This document shows, piece after piece, positions 19,871-32,043 of a DNA stretch of 32,500 bases. A program made the position numbers and the translations under genes. The notes under the pieces are model-generated. The model did no database searches and was not told where the DNA came from. It saw nothing but the letters and a program-made list of their open reading frames with translations. The first letter of the stretch is position 1. Every line of letters starts with the position of its first letter. The DNA is from Theodoxus fluviatilis (Eukaryota > Mollusca > Gastropoda > Cycloneritida > Neritidae): the NCBI GenBank assembly GCA_034096865.1, contig JAWQFJ010002820.1:1-32500 (forward strand), read 5' to 3'.

Positions 19871-22755
19871 AAACCAGGCGGAAGAAGTAGGATACATCCC
19901 CGGACACTCCGTAAACAACGCAATGCTTGACAGGGGAAATAGAGACCGCATTGCTCTTCCACGCTTTTCCCCATTGAAATCGATATGAAAGCAGTGGCAA
20001 ACCCGGCTTGCGCAGAGACGAATGGTCGCTTTGATGAACGGCACACTGTAGCGTCTGTTGTTTCTTAGGAAACGTGTGCTTGTATGAGAAACTGGATATG
20101 TTACCCAAGATCCCCAAGAACGACAGATGAGATGCAGCCCTAGTCAGGTGTTTACAGGCGTAATGCGAACCGTCCCTTCGGGAGTCAGGGTCTTCCTTAC
20201 CCCCCTGTATCGCTTTGCAGAAGAGATTTCAAGTGACAAGTGTCTGTAATGAATTGCAGTTGTATATGTTGAGAAAGAAAATCGCATTTGCACTCTGTGG
20301 ACACTGCCGATTAGCTATAGTAGCAGCAGCAGCAGTAGTAGTAGTAGTAGTAGTAGTAGTAGTTATTTAGCAGTCAATTGCAAGTGAATTATCGATGCAA
20401 ATGCCATTAGTTCATCTCCACTTACATTGACGATAGTTACAGCCAAAACAAACATGAATGTACTTTGGCTTAAAAAGCGTACATAAATCTCACGTTTTGT
20501 GGCAGGTTGTGTTGGACGTCCGGGGAGAAGATGTTGTGATGTGGTAGAGGCTGCCCCGAGCAATACAGATAGGGGTGCCGGGGTAACTGCAAGTCGGACA
20601 TAGAGAGGAGACCGGCGCGTTGGCAAGGCATTAGTGGGTGCTGTGAATCAATAGCTCTTCTCCGCGCTCCCTCCTCCACCCTGTCTCTCCCTCCCTTTCT
20701 CAATCCCTCTCCCCTCCCATTCCTCCCTTTCTTCTTCCACCCTGCACTGTCCAACGCCACACCCAGTCAGTGAGATTGGTTTGATTACTTGGGGATTTTG
20801 GATGTCTGGCATTCTGCCGAGACTGAAATCAGAGGCCATCACGCTTGGGGTTTTTGGACCGCCAGGAGGGGAGGAAATGTAATAGCCTGTTCCCTCTCTC
20901 CCCAAATTACCCGTGCAGAGGAGAACGGGTCCTCCCTCTCCCTTCCCCTGGGAGCCTCCCCGGTTCCAAGTCCTGCTGCCGCTGTGCTGCCGTGGTCGAG
21001 GACTATGGTGTATTCCTTGGTCTGGAACTGTGACTGGATCTTGCACTGGTGTGTAGTGAGCAGAGAGACCGAGGCCGTTGGTGGAAGCAGCAAGGTAATA
21101 TTGGGGCATCCCTGCCCAGCGTTAAACATTGCTAGTCCTGGCTACAGACACTAGCAGGAAGCCTCATCTGGAGTCAACTGCTTTCTCGTTGATCAAGTGG
21201 ACGTCGTATCGAATGGCCTTGATTGACACCTTCTCTGCTCTGCTTCATTAGCAGAAACGGTTTATTTTTGCCATGTTCCTCCATCCGTCCTATTGATCTC
21301 CATTTCACTGCTAGAGACTGCTGCGTGAAGGTTCTATTGCGTGGAGGAGTTTACGTCTGCTACCGTGGAGCAAGGCCTTCTTACTTGTCAACGTGAAGGA
21401 TTATAACATACCCTTCAAACGCGTGCAACCTGTGAAACAGCGTTATTTCGCATCCGAACACAAAGAGCTGTATATCTCGCCTCGCTGCTAAAAGCCTTGA
21501 TACAGGATTCATTCGTTTCTTAAAGTAAAGAATTTACATCCAAGCCATCGGCAGTCTTGCAGAAGTCCTTTTTCCTGTCAGCATGTGGAAGTTTTTGGGA
21601 CCAGCCGACGTCCTGTTCCTGACACTGCCCTTCCTGGATGTGTGCAGGCAGCCACTGACTGTGACCAGAATCAATCACGTGTGATGCTAAATAGACGTGG
21701 CTGCGATCAAAGTGGACAGCCCTGTGTGCCGACATGAATTAATGCAACTGGCTCGATACAGGAGAAAACATGGCTCTTGTAAACCTCCTTCAGCCCTGCG
21801 TCCGTTGAGCTTTCCTCTTTTTATTACTAATTTTGGGATTTAAATACGTTGGCACGGAGCTATATGAATATGAATGAAATGCACCATAATTAGCTTCCTG
21901 GTTGTAAGTTTATCAAACTATTCTTAGCCAAGCTATGTGTAACATGCCTGGTACTGGTAACCGTGATTGGTGCATTGTAGGAAATATACATCAGTCGTAT
22001 TCCCGGATTGAGTTGGCTTTGGTCGATGGTGGTGCGGACAAAGGTCAAAGTTGACGTTCAGCACGACTGAGTCGTAACTGCTCACTTTTCGACGCCGTCT
22101 TGGAGATTTGTTGGCAGGTTCACTTGGAATGTTCACACTGCGTTCTCTAGTCTCTTTCAAGGACGTTACCTGCATGTACAACAGGGACGGTTATACGACC
22201 TTCTGAGACCTTTGTGTGGAATTCTGCACGTTCAGTAACGTTAGACGTCTACATAGTTGATCTGGCCTCTACAATGCGGCTAAGGTGGCAGGGAGGACTG
22301 TAAATACAGGCGCTGAAATGTGGCGGCTGATAATGGGGTGGAGGCTGGAGATGGCCATTAGTATGGCAACAGATGGGCTTGTCTGGGAAGACGCAGCCTG
22401 CACTTGACAGCTGTAATGGCAGTTGAGGAATGGGCAGGAAGATGTATGTGCCAATGGTTCTGTCTCCATCTCTCGCTCTCATTGGAATCCGACTCCAGAC
22501 GTCGGTCCTGAATTTTCACTGCCCAGGGTCCCATCTGTAGTCGGGTTTCCCTAATTGACTTTTTTACGGGGCGTATCCCCGTACTGACTGACTGGATTAG
22601 TCGCCTCTCCAACAGTGAGTGAGAGAAGAACCCTCAAAGTGCGTGTGCCAACCAGCTTTTTGGTCGATCTAAGCGGATTTCGGTGAACTGCTGAAGTGAT
22701 ACGGTAGAATTAAAAAAACCAAACAACTCGTGCATTGTGACTTGAAAATGTGATC
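19871..22755. other. Unassigned sequence, no gene confirmed
   Basis: No recognisable domain in any frame. It includes the triplet repeat at 20319-20363 and pyrimidine-rich stretches at about 20,660-20,755 and 20,892-20,960. Frames of 120-150 codons at 20,648-21,154 sit largely over these biased stretches and look like chance. Confidence 0.5.
20319..20363 (+). repeat. (AGC/AGT)n triplet repeat
   Basis: About fifteen triplets, first AGC then AGT. No frame of consequence passes through it. Confidence 0.95.
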
Positions 22756-22789
22756 GTGGTGGTGGAGGTGGTGGTGGTGGTGGTGATGG

Positions 22790-22847
<58 letters not shown>
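22756..22847 (+). repeat. (GGT)n-(GAT)n triplet repeat
   Basis: A GTG/GGT-rich part (22756-22790) passes into near-pure (GAT)n to 22847. The minus strand would encode a poly-His run in a 75-codon frame (22669-22896) that has no other protein features, so I treat it as a microsatellite. Confidence 0.95.
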
Positions 22848-22848
<1 letters not shown>

Positions 22849-23693
22849 AATCCAGTTGACGATTAAACTAAAACGGTAAGGCCGCGCTGACGACATGGCG
22901 TTGTTAAAAAAATCTGAAGTGTTTGTTCATAGCATGGTAAAGATGCTGATTTGTGTGAAATATTTCTCTGGACCCGCGACGTTCATGGATCTTTATCTCC
23001 AAGACATGGATAAAGAGGCAGTTTTGATGTTCATTGTTTTATATTAACAACAACTCAAAATCAAGCCTCTGAAAAACGCGAATGAACGTGAAACGGATTA
23101 GTAGAACAAGAGTATACACACTGATTATGCCCATAGTGTTCAAAGACGCACGGCCATTACGATAAATCTGCAGTGACGAGGCACTCAGCACTCACGTGGA
23201 CCGAAATGGCTTTCAGCAATCAAGCTGCTGCGTTTCTCCTCTTCTCGGGTGACACCACCGGACCTACTCTGCTTGGGGTTCGCAGCAGTGCTTGATTACA
23301 AACACCTGGAACACACAACCCCGTTTGCTTTTGGATGCTGAGCATGCGGATTCCATCACCCTGCACTTTTAGATGAGAGGGTCGTCTGGAAGAAGCCTGC
23401 TAAATTCATGTGTTCCATTATGACCAGTGTCTGCCGAGACCAGCGATTCCAGCCAGCAGCTAGAATAATGTGCTTGCAGAGGAAGTTGCCAATTTGCGGC
23501 GTGGAGCCTGCCTCTGGGAATAGATGATTTCTCGTGGATATTGCCTCTGAGGCCTCTGCGTATGACAACAGTTACAGGCCCAATGGCGTTCGCCCGATGT
23601 ATTCAGCCCGAGATACGAAAGACCATGCTTGGTGTGCAACTTATTGAATAAGTGAACAGAGACAACTCCCGTCCCAGGAATTGAATTGCGGCT

Positions 23694-23749
23694 GCTTGCC
23701 TTGCACGTTGCCTTGCACGTTGCCTTGCACGTTGCCTTGCACGTTGCCT
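23694..23749 (+). repeat. 12-bp tandem array, about 4.5 units
   Basis: The unit GCCTTGCACGTT repeats without variation from about 23,698 to 23,749, preceded by a partial unit. Confidence 0.9.
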
Positions 23750-25047
23750 AACTTGTCGGTGCTCGATTTGGAACTAAGTGGTATTGCTGAGTGGAGAGGG
23801 AAACGAGGGGCTTGTTGACAGGATACAAATGGCTGTCATTTAATCAGCTAGCCTGCATGCCGTCGACTCCCTCTTGATGAAATTTTAAAGCGTTGCTCCG
23901 TCGATGCAACAGAAGAGATGTGAGCTGTGAATATTTCAGTGCTCGCATGAAGGGAGGCTGAAGCGTCTATGAAAGTGTTATCAGACCCATGCCCTACTTA
24001 ACCGAATTCTTTATATCTGAACGTGTCTTCAACCATCCAGAAGTGTGGTTGCCAGTGTAGGGTCTGGCTGGGACGAGAGACCTAGAGGGCAATTAAACCA
24101 ATTAAGCAGATACACTGCCCACTCCTGGGGTTTGATAATGGAAGGCCATGAAGAGCGAGCAAAGGACGAAGACAGATTACATCTGGCCTCGCTCGAGTGT
24201 CCCCTACTCTCACTCTTAGGACTGCATCGGAGGAATACAAGAAAGAGGTCCTCTTCCTCTACCTCCTCCACCCACCCACCCCAATCCTTTTCCGCTTTCT
24301 TCCGTCCTGCTCTTAAGTGTTTACAACTTGGCCCTAGCTTGACCTGTCCAGTCACGGAAGTGCCCTGCAGGAAAAGATCCGACCTTTGTCCTGAGCGGTG
24401 ATCTCTCACGAGGTCGCCAGGTCAGGCCAGGTTGTAAACCAAAATTATAAAATAAACCGAATGTTTCTGTAGCTCATCCTCCCTTCAACCCTTTCCTATT
24501 TTCTCAGATGTTCTTAAATATGTTTACATCGCACTGGCTTCACTGTCATGTCTCCCCCTGTTCTATCAAGTCGAGAACAATGAAGTCTTTTGTCGTGGCT
24601 GAAGAAAAAGAAGTAAACGCAATGTTCGCCCAAGGATCAGTGATCGAGCTTATCCAGGGGGGTGCATCGTCAGCCACCATCTGTTGGATTTCCGACTAGT
24701 GTACGTCCCAGCTGGAACTCCCCTCGTATTTGTGTCTGCGCTAGAGAGATGATACGTGGTTCCAAACAGATGGAAGCAAACGATATAACCTCATTTCATG
24801 CGTTCCTTTGTCTGCAATCACTGCTGGCAGGTCGATTGCAGAAGTGACCCGGCCATCGCTTTTACGCAATACTGTCCTTAGATACTTTCATAGATGTAAT
24901 GCCTCTCACCCGAATTAGTTCCTTTGTGTTTGCGATGTTTCAGCACCACGTTCATACTCCCAGGTAAAGCAACGGCCGGTTCAGTAAGCACAGCGCGGAA
25001 GAAAAGCTGTCTCATGTTCTATAGGGCCTACTCATTCTCAAGCCCCT

Positions 25048-25119
25048 GGCTGCGGGATTTCCAAACACTTATACACTGTCCCGGCTGCGGGATTTCGAAA
25101 CACTTACATATACTGTCCC
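25048..25119 (+). repeat. Two-copy tandem duplication
   Basis: Two adjacent copies of a 36-40-base segment containing GGCTGCGGGATTTC, AAACACTTA and ACTGTCCC. The second has a 4-base insertion and one substitution. Confidence 0.85.
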
Positions 25120-26999
25120 TGCAAGTGGGAAGAATTCAAAGAATGTGAATCCCTGTGCGGATCGAGTTGCGACATAGACAGCCGACCTGTTTGCTGGCTA
25201 TTCTGCCGACACGTGAAGTTACCAATTTCAAATTCAGAATTGAGCTCTTGTCTCTCTTTACCCTTTTGTGCGTCTGTGTTGACAGAGCCAGGAGGGGAGA
25301 CGGCCATTGTCCTCCGACCTGAGCTTTCTCAGATCGTCTGTCTCCTGTAAACTTGTGTAAGCACCCAGTTGTCTCGTTGTATTGACACTCGTTGTCATGT
25401 TCATGATGTGTGGACAATTAACCGCCTAAAGAGAGCATGTTGATGCTTTTCTCAGACGCGATGTGGACGTAAGTTTCGTGTATTACGACAACGATATTGT
25501 GTGCAACATATCCCAAAGCACCTGATCTCGAAGTATTGACAGTGTGCGAGCTAGAAGACTCGCGTTGTCCTGTATTTGCGCACGCCTCGAAACTTGACAG
25601 GTTATAAAACTTTTCCGAGCACACAAATCCAGTGTTATTATTCCTGCGCCTTCAGCCCAACCCAGCCCAGTCCACTGTCACTTGCATGGGGAGCATGATG
25701 AATGCCATGACTTGGTCCTCTCAAAACATGGAATGTCAGTAGCTGAATCTGTAGCAAGGAAATGCATTTTCACTGAAGCAAAAGCGAGTCTGGGATGACA
25801 AGTTCTGCAACCACACCGGCAATCGTTTCCGATTAGCCTCTCCTTGCATCAGCTGTTGTCGGCGAGGTTAATGACCTGCTATTACATCTGTCCAGACCTG
25901 TCGTCTTCACGACATGTGTTGTGTTCAGCTGGAGGGCAGGTGACTCAGTATTGCCTCACTTAACACGCCTGACAAGTCACTCACGCTGTGGTGAGTGCTT
26001 TCCTGCATGCATGACTGCTGCACATGAACCAAGGTTCTCATGTTCACGTGCACTGCATTGCTCTGATCTTCGCAGGGATTGGGATGCTCTCTGTACTAAG
26101 AGATGATTAAGCACAGTACATGTAGAAAGACTCACGTAGATGGGAAAATTACCGTCTACAAAAATCACTGAAGTTTTCGCATCCATTCTGTATTGCTTGG
26201 GATGTACTGAACTCAGTGGTAAAGTGGGGACAGTTATGTGCGCTGGTGTAGCTTCAAGATGACCAGTCAAGCGTGCTACAGATAAAGGTGTAAAACAGAT
26301 GCAAGGCTTTACGTAGGGAAGCTCAGTTTCACTTGTCGGTTATTTCTGCGCCGCCATCGTTCATAGTAGGTAATGTCATAGCAAGCAGCTTCAACCGATG
26401 AGGCAACTACGCCTCGCTCTGACGAGGAGCGCTGTCATCTGCTGTCCTGCACAAGGCACCCACGGGTGAGTAGTTGCAGACTAAAAGCGTGAATTTTGCG
26501 TCGTGTCTCTAGCTGCCAGTATTGACTGCGCAACTGCATGTACAATCGCAGCGTCTTGCTTTCTCTCGCTACGCTGTACGTCCGTGGGTCTTCAGCAGAG
26601 GCCTGCTCTATTGAGCGAGTCTTCCCTATACGTGACCCACGCGGAATGTCTGTCGCATGGGCGCGTGGATCAGTGGAGCGAGACGGATGCACACGTGGAA
26701 TGAGGCGAGTGTGAAAATAGGACTTGCCCTGTTGCGGAGGTCAAGGTCAGGCGAATCCCGTGCTAGTTGAAACTGTGGAAGAGAGACTGGTTGAGGGCAG
26801 GGCTGAAGTGGAACAGGTGGCTATTCCAAGCGCTTCACCCTCAGGCAAGAATAAAAAGAGGAACGGAGAAAGACAGATGCTATCAACTGGAGACTAGTAG
26901 CAAATATCGTGTATCATACATGATCTTTGCTAGTATAGAGGACCAGACAACTCGCCGCTTGCGGTGTTCCTATGTGATTCACGAGAGTGGGAGCACGTG

Positions 27000-29900
27000 T
27001 TGTTCACAGGCGGTGTTTTGTGTCCCTGCCTGCTCCTCTCTTCTCGGTCGCTATACCGGACTGTTTAAAACTCGAGCCTGGGTCTTGTCACTCGGACTGT
27101 TTTCAGTGTACCACTGCGGTTTTCCCACAGCGAGTTTGAGACGACAGCGCTTGCAGCAGCAAGAGCAGCCGCAGCGACAGTAGTGGAAGAGCAGGGCTTT
27201 CCCCATCCCACCTAGTCGTGTGTGTAGAGCGGAAATCCTCGAACGCAACGGGTCGATCGGAGTGAGAGAGGTTCCGTGCGTGCGTTGATACCACCACTAT
27301 ACAGCCAGCCAACGCCTCGGCAGCCGCTTCTGAAATCACCGGGGCCCGAACTCCTTCATTCGGTTCTTCCCCAGTCGCCCGGCGAAAAGTTCGTCTGCTG
27401 AGTGAGGGGAGGACTGAGAGGCCGACCTGCCTCAAAGGCTGAGGTGGCGTGACTTACTACGCACTCTGCACTGCGAAAGCACGGCGAGGGGGGAGTACGG
27501 AGGAAGTGGGACTTATATTCCTCCCTTTCCCGCTGACGTCTGAAAGGCATACCATACCTCCCTGCAGTATTTCACCGTCTCCTCATACTGCTGAAGTTCC
27601 GTGCGCCTTGAAGGCTCCGTTGCTCTCGAGGTATGCACCTCTATCACGTAATTACTTTCGACTCTCACTCGTCTGTCGAGTGTTTGTCCTGAGTCCTCGC
27701 ACCCTCACGGATGTCGGACGTCGGAACTGAACTTGGAATAGTGCGCATCGAGAAAGTGGGAAAGGCCACTGGACCACTCCTGTCAGAATTTCATTCATAA
27801 CGTGCGGGATTGTTTTGGTCCAGAAGGACTGAATCACTCGACAGTGAATTTGCATAGTGAACTCCACGCCCGAGGTGCTACTTTCGCAATACGTAGCGGT
27901 ATTCATTTCAGTGTAAACAGCGTGTTAAGTGCGTCAGTATTCTCCCACAGTTTGTTCAGTGGATATACTACGGATGTTATTGAGATTTCGATGACGCCAG
28001 TGTCCTGCTGTATGACCCTTGTCAGCGCTGCGTAAGTAGACTCCATCCTGCATTATCCAAGTAACATTTGAACTCGCCTGGGTGCTGCCCACCCGTGTGT
28101 CCTTCAAGCGTTGTGAGGTTTTGGGCGCTCAACCCTCTGTTTGGAAACTTGCATGAAATATCGCTCCGAGAGCAGGTGGATGTCTCCGATACCCAAGTCT
28201 ACCCGAATCAGAAACGATCGTCACTCCATCACTTCGATCGCCTCCCAACTGACGTTCCAATGCGAGTTCTATAATCGAGAATACACTCTCCAGTTTATCC
28301 TGGCGGATAGATAACAAGTACACTATCGCCAAAGCCTTCCTCCATCTAATTATCATTCATGGAGTCCGAAAATAGTATGTTCTCTCTCCTGGTCGACTGA
28401 CCATTCGTATTCATGACTTATCAGACTTTACACTTGGGCTCGTGAGCAGACCGCTGCAGTGCAAGCCACACCTCTGCCCCTCTCTCGGCTGGCGGAGATG
28501 GAGAAAAAGCCGAGATTTTTAGGGGAACGGAACCACCTCAGAATTGAATGAAAGGTTGTTTTTGAAGCTGCTGCATGCAGTGTGTAAATAACTTGCCTTG
28601 CTTTGAATACAAACTGAACTCCTTCCACAAAGGATCATCCAGCAAGCCCTCACAGTCTTGCCTTGCTCTCCAAACTTGGACTTTATCGGAGTACTCCTGC
28701 ACGTGCGTGTTCAGTCAGCTCGACATAGACAGCTTTTCTTGATCTGGATGCAGAAGGAAGCGAACGTGAGAACTCAGTCCATGAAGAATCTTAATGGTTA
28801 GCCCTAGAACTGGATGATTATATTTAAGGAGTTTTTTTCGTTTCCTCATTAGTGGTTACTAGTGGTTACTAGCAACAAAAGCACATGCGACACTTCCTGG
28901 AACGATTTCATGCACATAGGGTGGCACTAATTCAGCCCGTTCTCTTTCTACTTCCTTATAGTCATATCACGTCATACTCCAAAGCAAAGAGATCGACTTG
29001 AAGAAGGATCGGGGTGAACATTTTGGGTGAACCGTTTGGTGGACACGCAGCTTGCCAGAAAGAAGCTGTGGGGAAACTGCCGCCAGTGGCAGTAATTGGA
29101 CCAAGCCGCGACAGAGCCTGCCGTTTTGCCAGCACTTGGCCACTGCAACACTTAGTGCGCCATTGTTGGCCAAGGATCGATGTCCCGTGGAGGTAGAGCG
29201 CCAGCCCTCCCTAAGTCCACGGGCCAGGCAGCAGCCCTCCTCCTCTCGTTGACCGCTGACCGGTGTCCGAGGGCTTCTCTTGGTCATTTCCTGTCGGACA
29301 TCTCCCCTGTGTTGATCCGAAGTAGAGAGAAGAAAGATTCGCGCAGTCTCGACACCGCCCTTTCAGACTTCGAGTGACTTTAGGAACGTGGGTGTGTGTG
29401 TGTGCTCGACGGGATCGAAGCCGGAGGGAGCGCAAGGCCTGAGGAATCGGAGGCAGGCGGCTCTATGGAAACCTAGGGGAAATTCGACGTTTCTCCAACA
29501 GCATGAATCCCAGCTCACCGGGATCTGTAGGGATAATTAGATGAACGGTGCTTCCTCCCAATCCCAGTTTCGGTTCCGCCGCGGTGACATCAGTTGAAGC
29601 TGGTTGGCCGAGATGTCTGTGGAAGAAGCTAACAGAATGAACGCAGTGATGCCTGTCGTATGAATTTGTGACTTTCATAACTTGAGGAGATTTTTCACGA
29701 TGTTAGTAGGCATTAGTGCAAAGAGGTACTAAGCAGACTTATTCTACAGAAGCAAAGTGCCACCTTTCTTGATCTTGTGAAGCTTTCACTACTTATACAC
29801 CGTACAGCTGAACTCCCCAGCCTGCCCAGAGAGTAGTGCAGAGAGAGAGAGAGAGGGAGAGTAACTTGTATGTTGGTACATCGAAAGAAGAGCATCTCAC

Positions 29901-30316
29901 ACGGCAAGATCCTCATCGCGAGAACCACTGCAAAGGCATTGATCCATGATCCGGGGAGTTTTGCTCTGTAGACAACGCGTAGCACAAGTGCGTCAGAGAA
30001 GGTCACTCGGGTTTGCCACACACAACAGAAAGAAGAAGAACTGAAGCATTGACACTCAGAGCCCGACAACCTGCCGAATAATTTTAGTACTTGCCATCTC
30101 GACTGCAATGAACCAGCCAATATAGGCCAATCATCTGACAACGTTTCAGACCTTCTTCCTAGTAAGCAACTCCTATCTTTCAACAACGCAAGACTCATCT
30201 CTTCAAGAGATCCATTCATCTTGATTTAGAAGCCAGAAGGAAGTGGGCTACTTCCCACCAAGAAAAACACACCTTTTAATCGCTAAATAGCAGTTATCTT
30301 CCATTGCCAAGTCATA
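27000..30316 (+). other. Upstream region of the host gene; possible promoter and untranslated exons
   Basis: Richer in GC and CpG than most of the window, especially 27,120-27,720 and 29,040-29,460. No protein family is recognisable. It lies directly upstream of the only convincing host coding exon. Donor-like GTAAGT occurs at 28,032, and an acceptor-like sequence (TTGATTTAG) ends at 30,229, so untranslated exons are possible. I cannot place a transcription start. A short (GA)n lies at 29,841-29,858. Confidence 0.3.
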
Positions 30317-31153
30317 ATGGATGAAGGAGAAGAGTCGAAGATGGCGGACCAGAAGCAACACCAGAGCCAGTCTCCAGTGAGACGCTACCTGGGATCACTG
30401 CTGAATCGCAAGGGACGTCGCCAAAACGGCAGCAAGGCGCGGCGCCGCGGTCACAGCAAGGACCGGGTGTCCCAACTGCGCTGCCAGGAGGCAATCTCGC
30501 AGTCCGTGGACAACCTGCTGACCGTGGCCTCGGGCATCTCTCTGCCCCCGGATGCCACGTTCCATCCTGCACAGACTCATCGCAAGTGGTCCGAGGGCTC
30601 GGGAGCGGATGGTGACGACGACGGATGTGATGACGACGATGAGCGTCTGGTGGCCACCATAGGACGTTCAGGCACGCTGGTGGGACCTCACTCCCACTGT
30701 CATTCCTTGCCGGCGTCGCTTTCCAACTCGCCGCACCCCAGCCCGTCTCGCTCCTCCATGTCTTCCTCCTCCTCCCCGGCCAAGCAGGGCAGCCACGAGA
30801 GCTACCAAGGGGACAACGAGGATTCGGCCAGCTTGGCGGGTAGCGAGAATGCATCCTGGAGCGGAGCGGGAAGCCGCTCGGGCAGCTGGAGCGACTCGCC
30901 CATAAGGCGGCCCCCTTGGACCGACCCCACATCTGCCAGAGCTCGCGAGGGCCGCAGTCTGATGGGCTCGTTCAGTACGGACCCTGGGGACTCCGAGTCA
31001 GAGGACGACACAAGGAGACGCCAGTCTCAGAGCAGCCTGTCCACGCTGCGAGGAATCTACAGCTTCTCGGAGGATGAGGACAGCGACGCGCGGTCTCCCT
31101 CCGCCAGGCTGTCCCGACCTTTCCATCAGCAGGGATCGGCCCTCAGTCTTCAG
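30317..31153 (+). CDS. First coding exon of an unidentified serine-rich, charged protein
   Basis: Exactly 279 codons from ATG to a phase-0 splice donor (CAG|GTAAAC at 31,153/31,154). The frame stays open into the intron to 31,255, but codon bias and composition change at the donor. Start context is good (A at -3, G at +4); a second in-frame ATG at 30,341 (residue 9) is also in strong context and may be used. Features: Gln-rich residues 11-19; a basic cluster at 31-50 (RKGRR...ARRRGHSKDR) that could be a nuclear or membrane-binding signal; a possible short helix at 52-72; acidic Asp runs at 98-109; Ser-rich 127-195; acidic Ser clusters near 225-231 and 249-257 resembling CK2 sites; a basic RRRQSQSS at 233-240. 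No signal peptide, membrane segment or catalytic motif is visible. Most is probably disordered, so the functional domains should lie in downstream exons outside the window. High-GC, codon-biased sequence contrasts with its surroundings. I do not recognise the gene. Confidence 0.7.
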
Positions 31154-31329
31154 GTAAACTCGGTTCTGCAGGAGACGTGGGCATTCAGGGGTCTTGCATC
31201 AAGTGGTGCGGTTTCTTCCTACAGACCGTATATGCTTTTAATGGAAGGTGGTTGAGGATGTATGGGGATGGATGGGTGATGTCGTCAAATTCCGCCAGAT
31301 AATAATTAGCCCGTGATGAAGACTATAGT

Positions 31330-31332
<3 letters not shown>

Positions 31333-31400
<68 letters not shown>

Positions 31401-31453
31401 ATGTGTTTGTTCGTGCGTGCGTGTTTGTGTGTGTGTGTGTGTGTAATTGTGTC

Positions 31454-31489
<36 letters not shown>

Positions 31490-31540
31490 TTTTGTGTGTG
31501 TGTGTGTGTGGTTTTGTGTGTGTGTGTGTATTTGTATGTG
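31333..31540 (+). repeat. (TA)n-(GT)n compound microsatellite
   Basis: About 24 TA units (31333-31380) run directly into interrupted (GT)n to about 31,530. It starts 180 bases after the splice donor of the host gene. Confidence 0.95.
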
Positions 31541-31974
31541 CATCGTAGGCAAAACACTGCTTTCTAAGAACGTTCTCAATGTTCGAGAGACAAAATCTTT
31601 CTACAGCTCCTTCTGCTTCTAACTGGAGGTGAAGTTGGTCAGTGGCTGAGAACTCCTGTTTACTGAGGAGGAATCTACTGGGACCCGGTGGGTCATGTCT
31701 GTCTCTGTAATGTTGCCAGGAAGTAACATCGTCTTACTGGGGCACCCGGGGTGCTTAAGTGAAGTTTTTTTCCTCAAGCCCCTGGGGCTGGGTTAAGTGA
31801 TATCCCTGCAGGAGGTCCTACCTGTCTTGCAGTCTCTTGTTTGTGGCGTGAAACTAGTTCTAGCGTGCTGTGTGCAAGGTTGAATGGTCGAAGTGGGAAA
31901 TAATTGTGCTCGACTAAAAGAGATCGTTTCAATTTATGCGCTCCCGCATGTGCGCACACGTGTGTTTGCGCGCG

Positions 31975-31976
<2 letters not shown>

Positions 31977-32041
<65 letters not shown>
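31977..32041 (+). repeat. (GT)n microsatellite
   Basis: About 32 uninterrupted GT units, preceded by a GCGCGCGGC stretch, within the intron. Confidence 0.95.

Positions 32042-32043
<2 letters not shown>

Larger units (their letters stand above)
22848..26999. other. Unassigned sequence, no gene seen
   Basis: About 4.1 kb without a recognisable gene. It holds a 12-bp tandem array (23694-23749) and a short two-copy tandem duplication (25048-25119), listed separately. Confidence 0.5.

Noticed and set aside
22669..22896. Poly-histidine frame as a possible His-rich protein
   Set aside because: Translation of (GAT)n on the opposite strand; flanks show no coding character.
23650..23700. Possible antisense tRNA-derived SINE (B-box-like GGAATTGAATT)
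   Set aside because: Only a weak B-box resemblance; no A-box at the right spacing and no tRNA fold seen.
24029..24409. 126-codon minus-strand and 118-codon plus-strand overlapping frames
   Set aside because: Mutually overlapping on opposite strands, with no motif in either.
26767..27183. 138-codon plus-strand frame
   Set aside because: No domain, cysteine and arginine composition look like chance, and its end is a CAGCAG-rich stretch.
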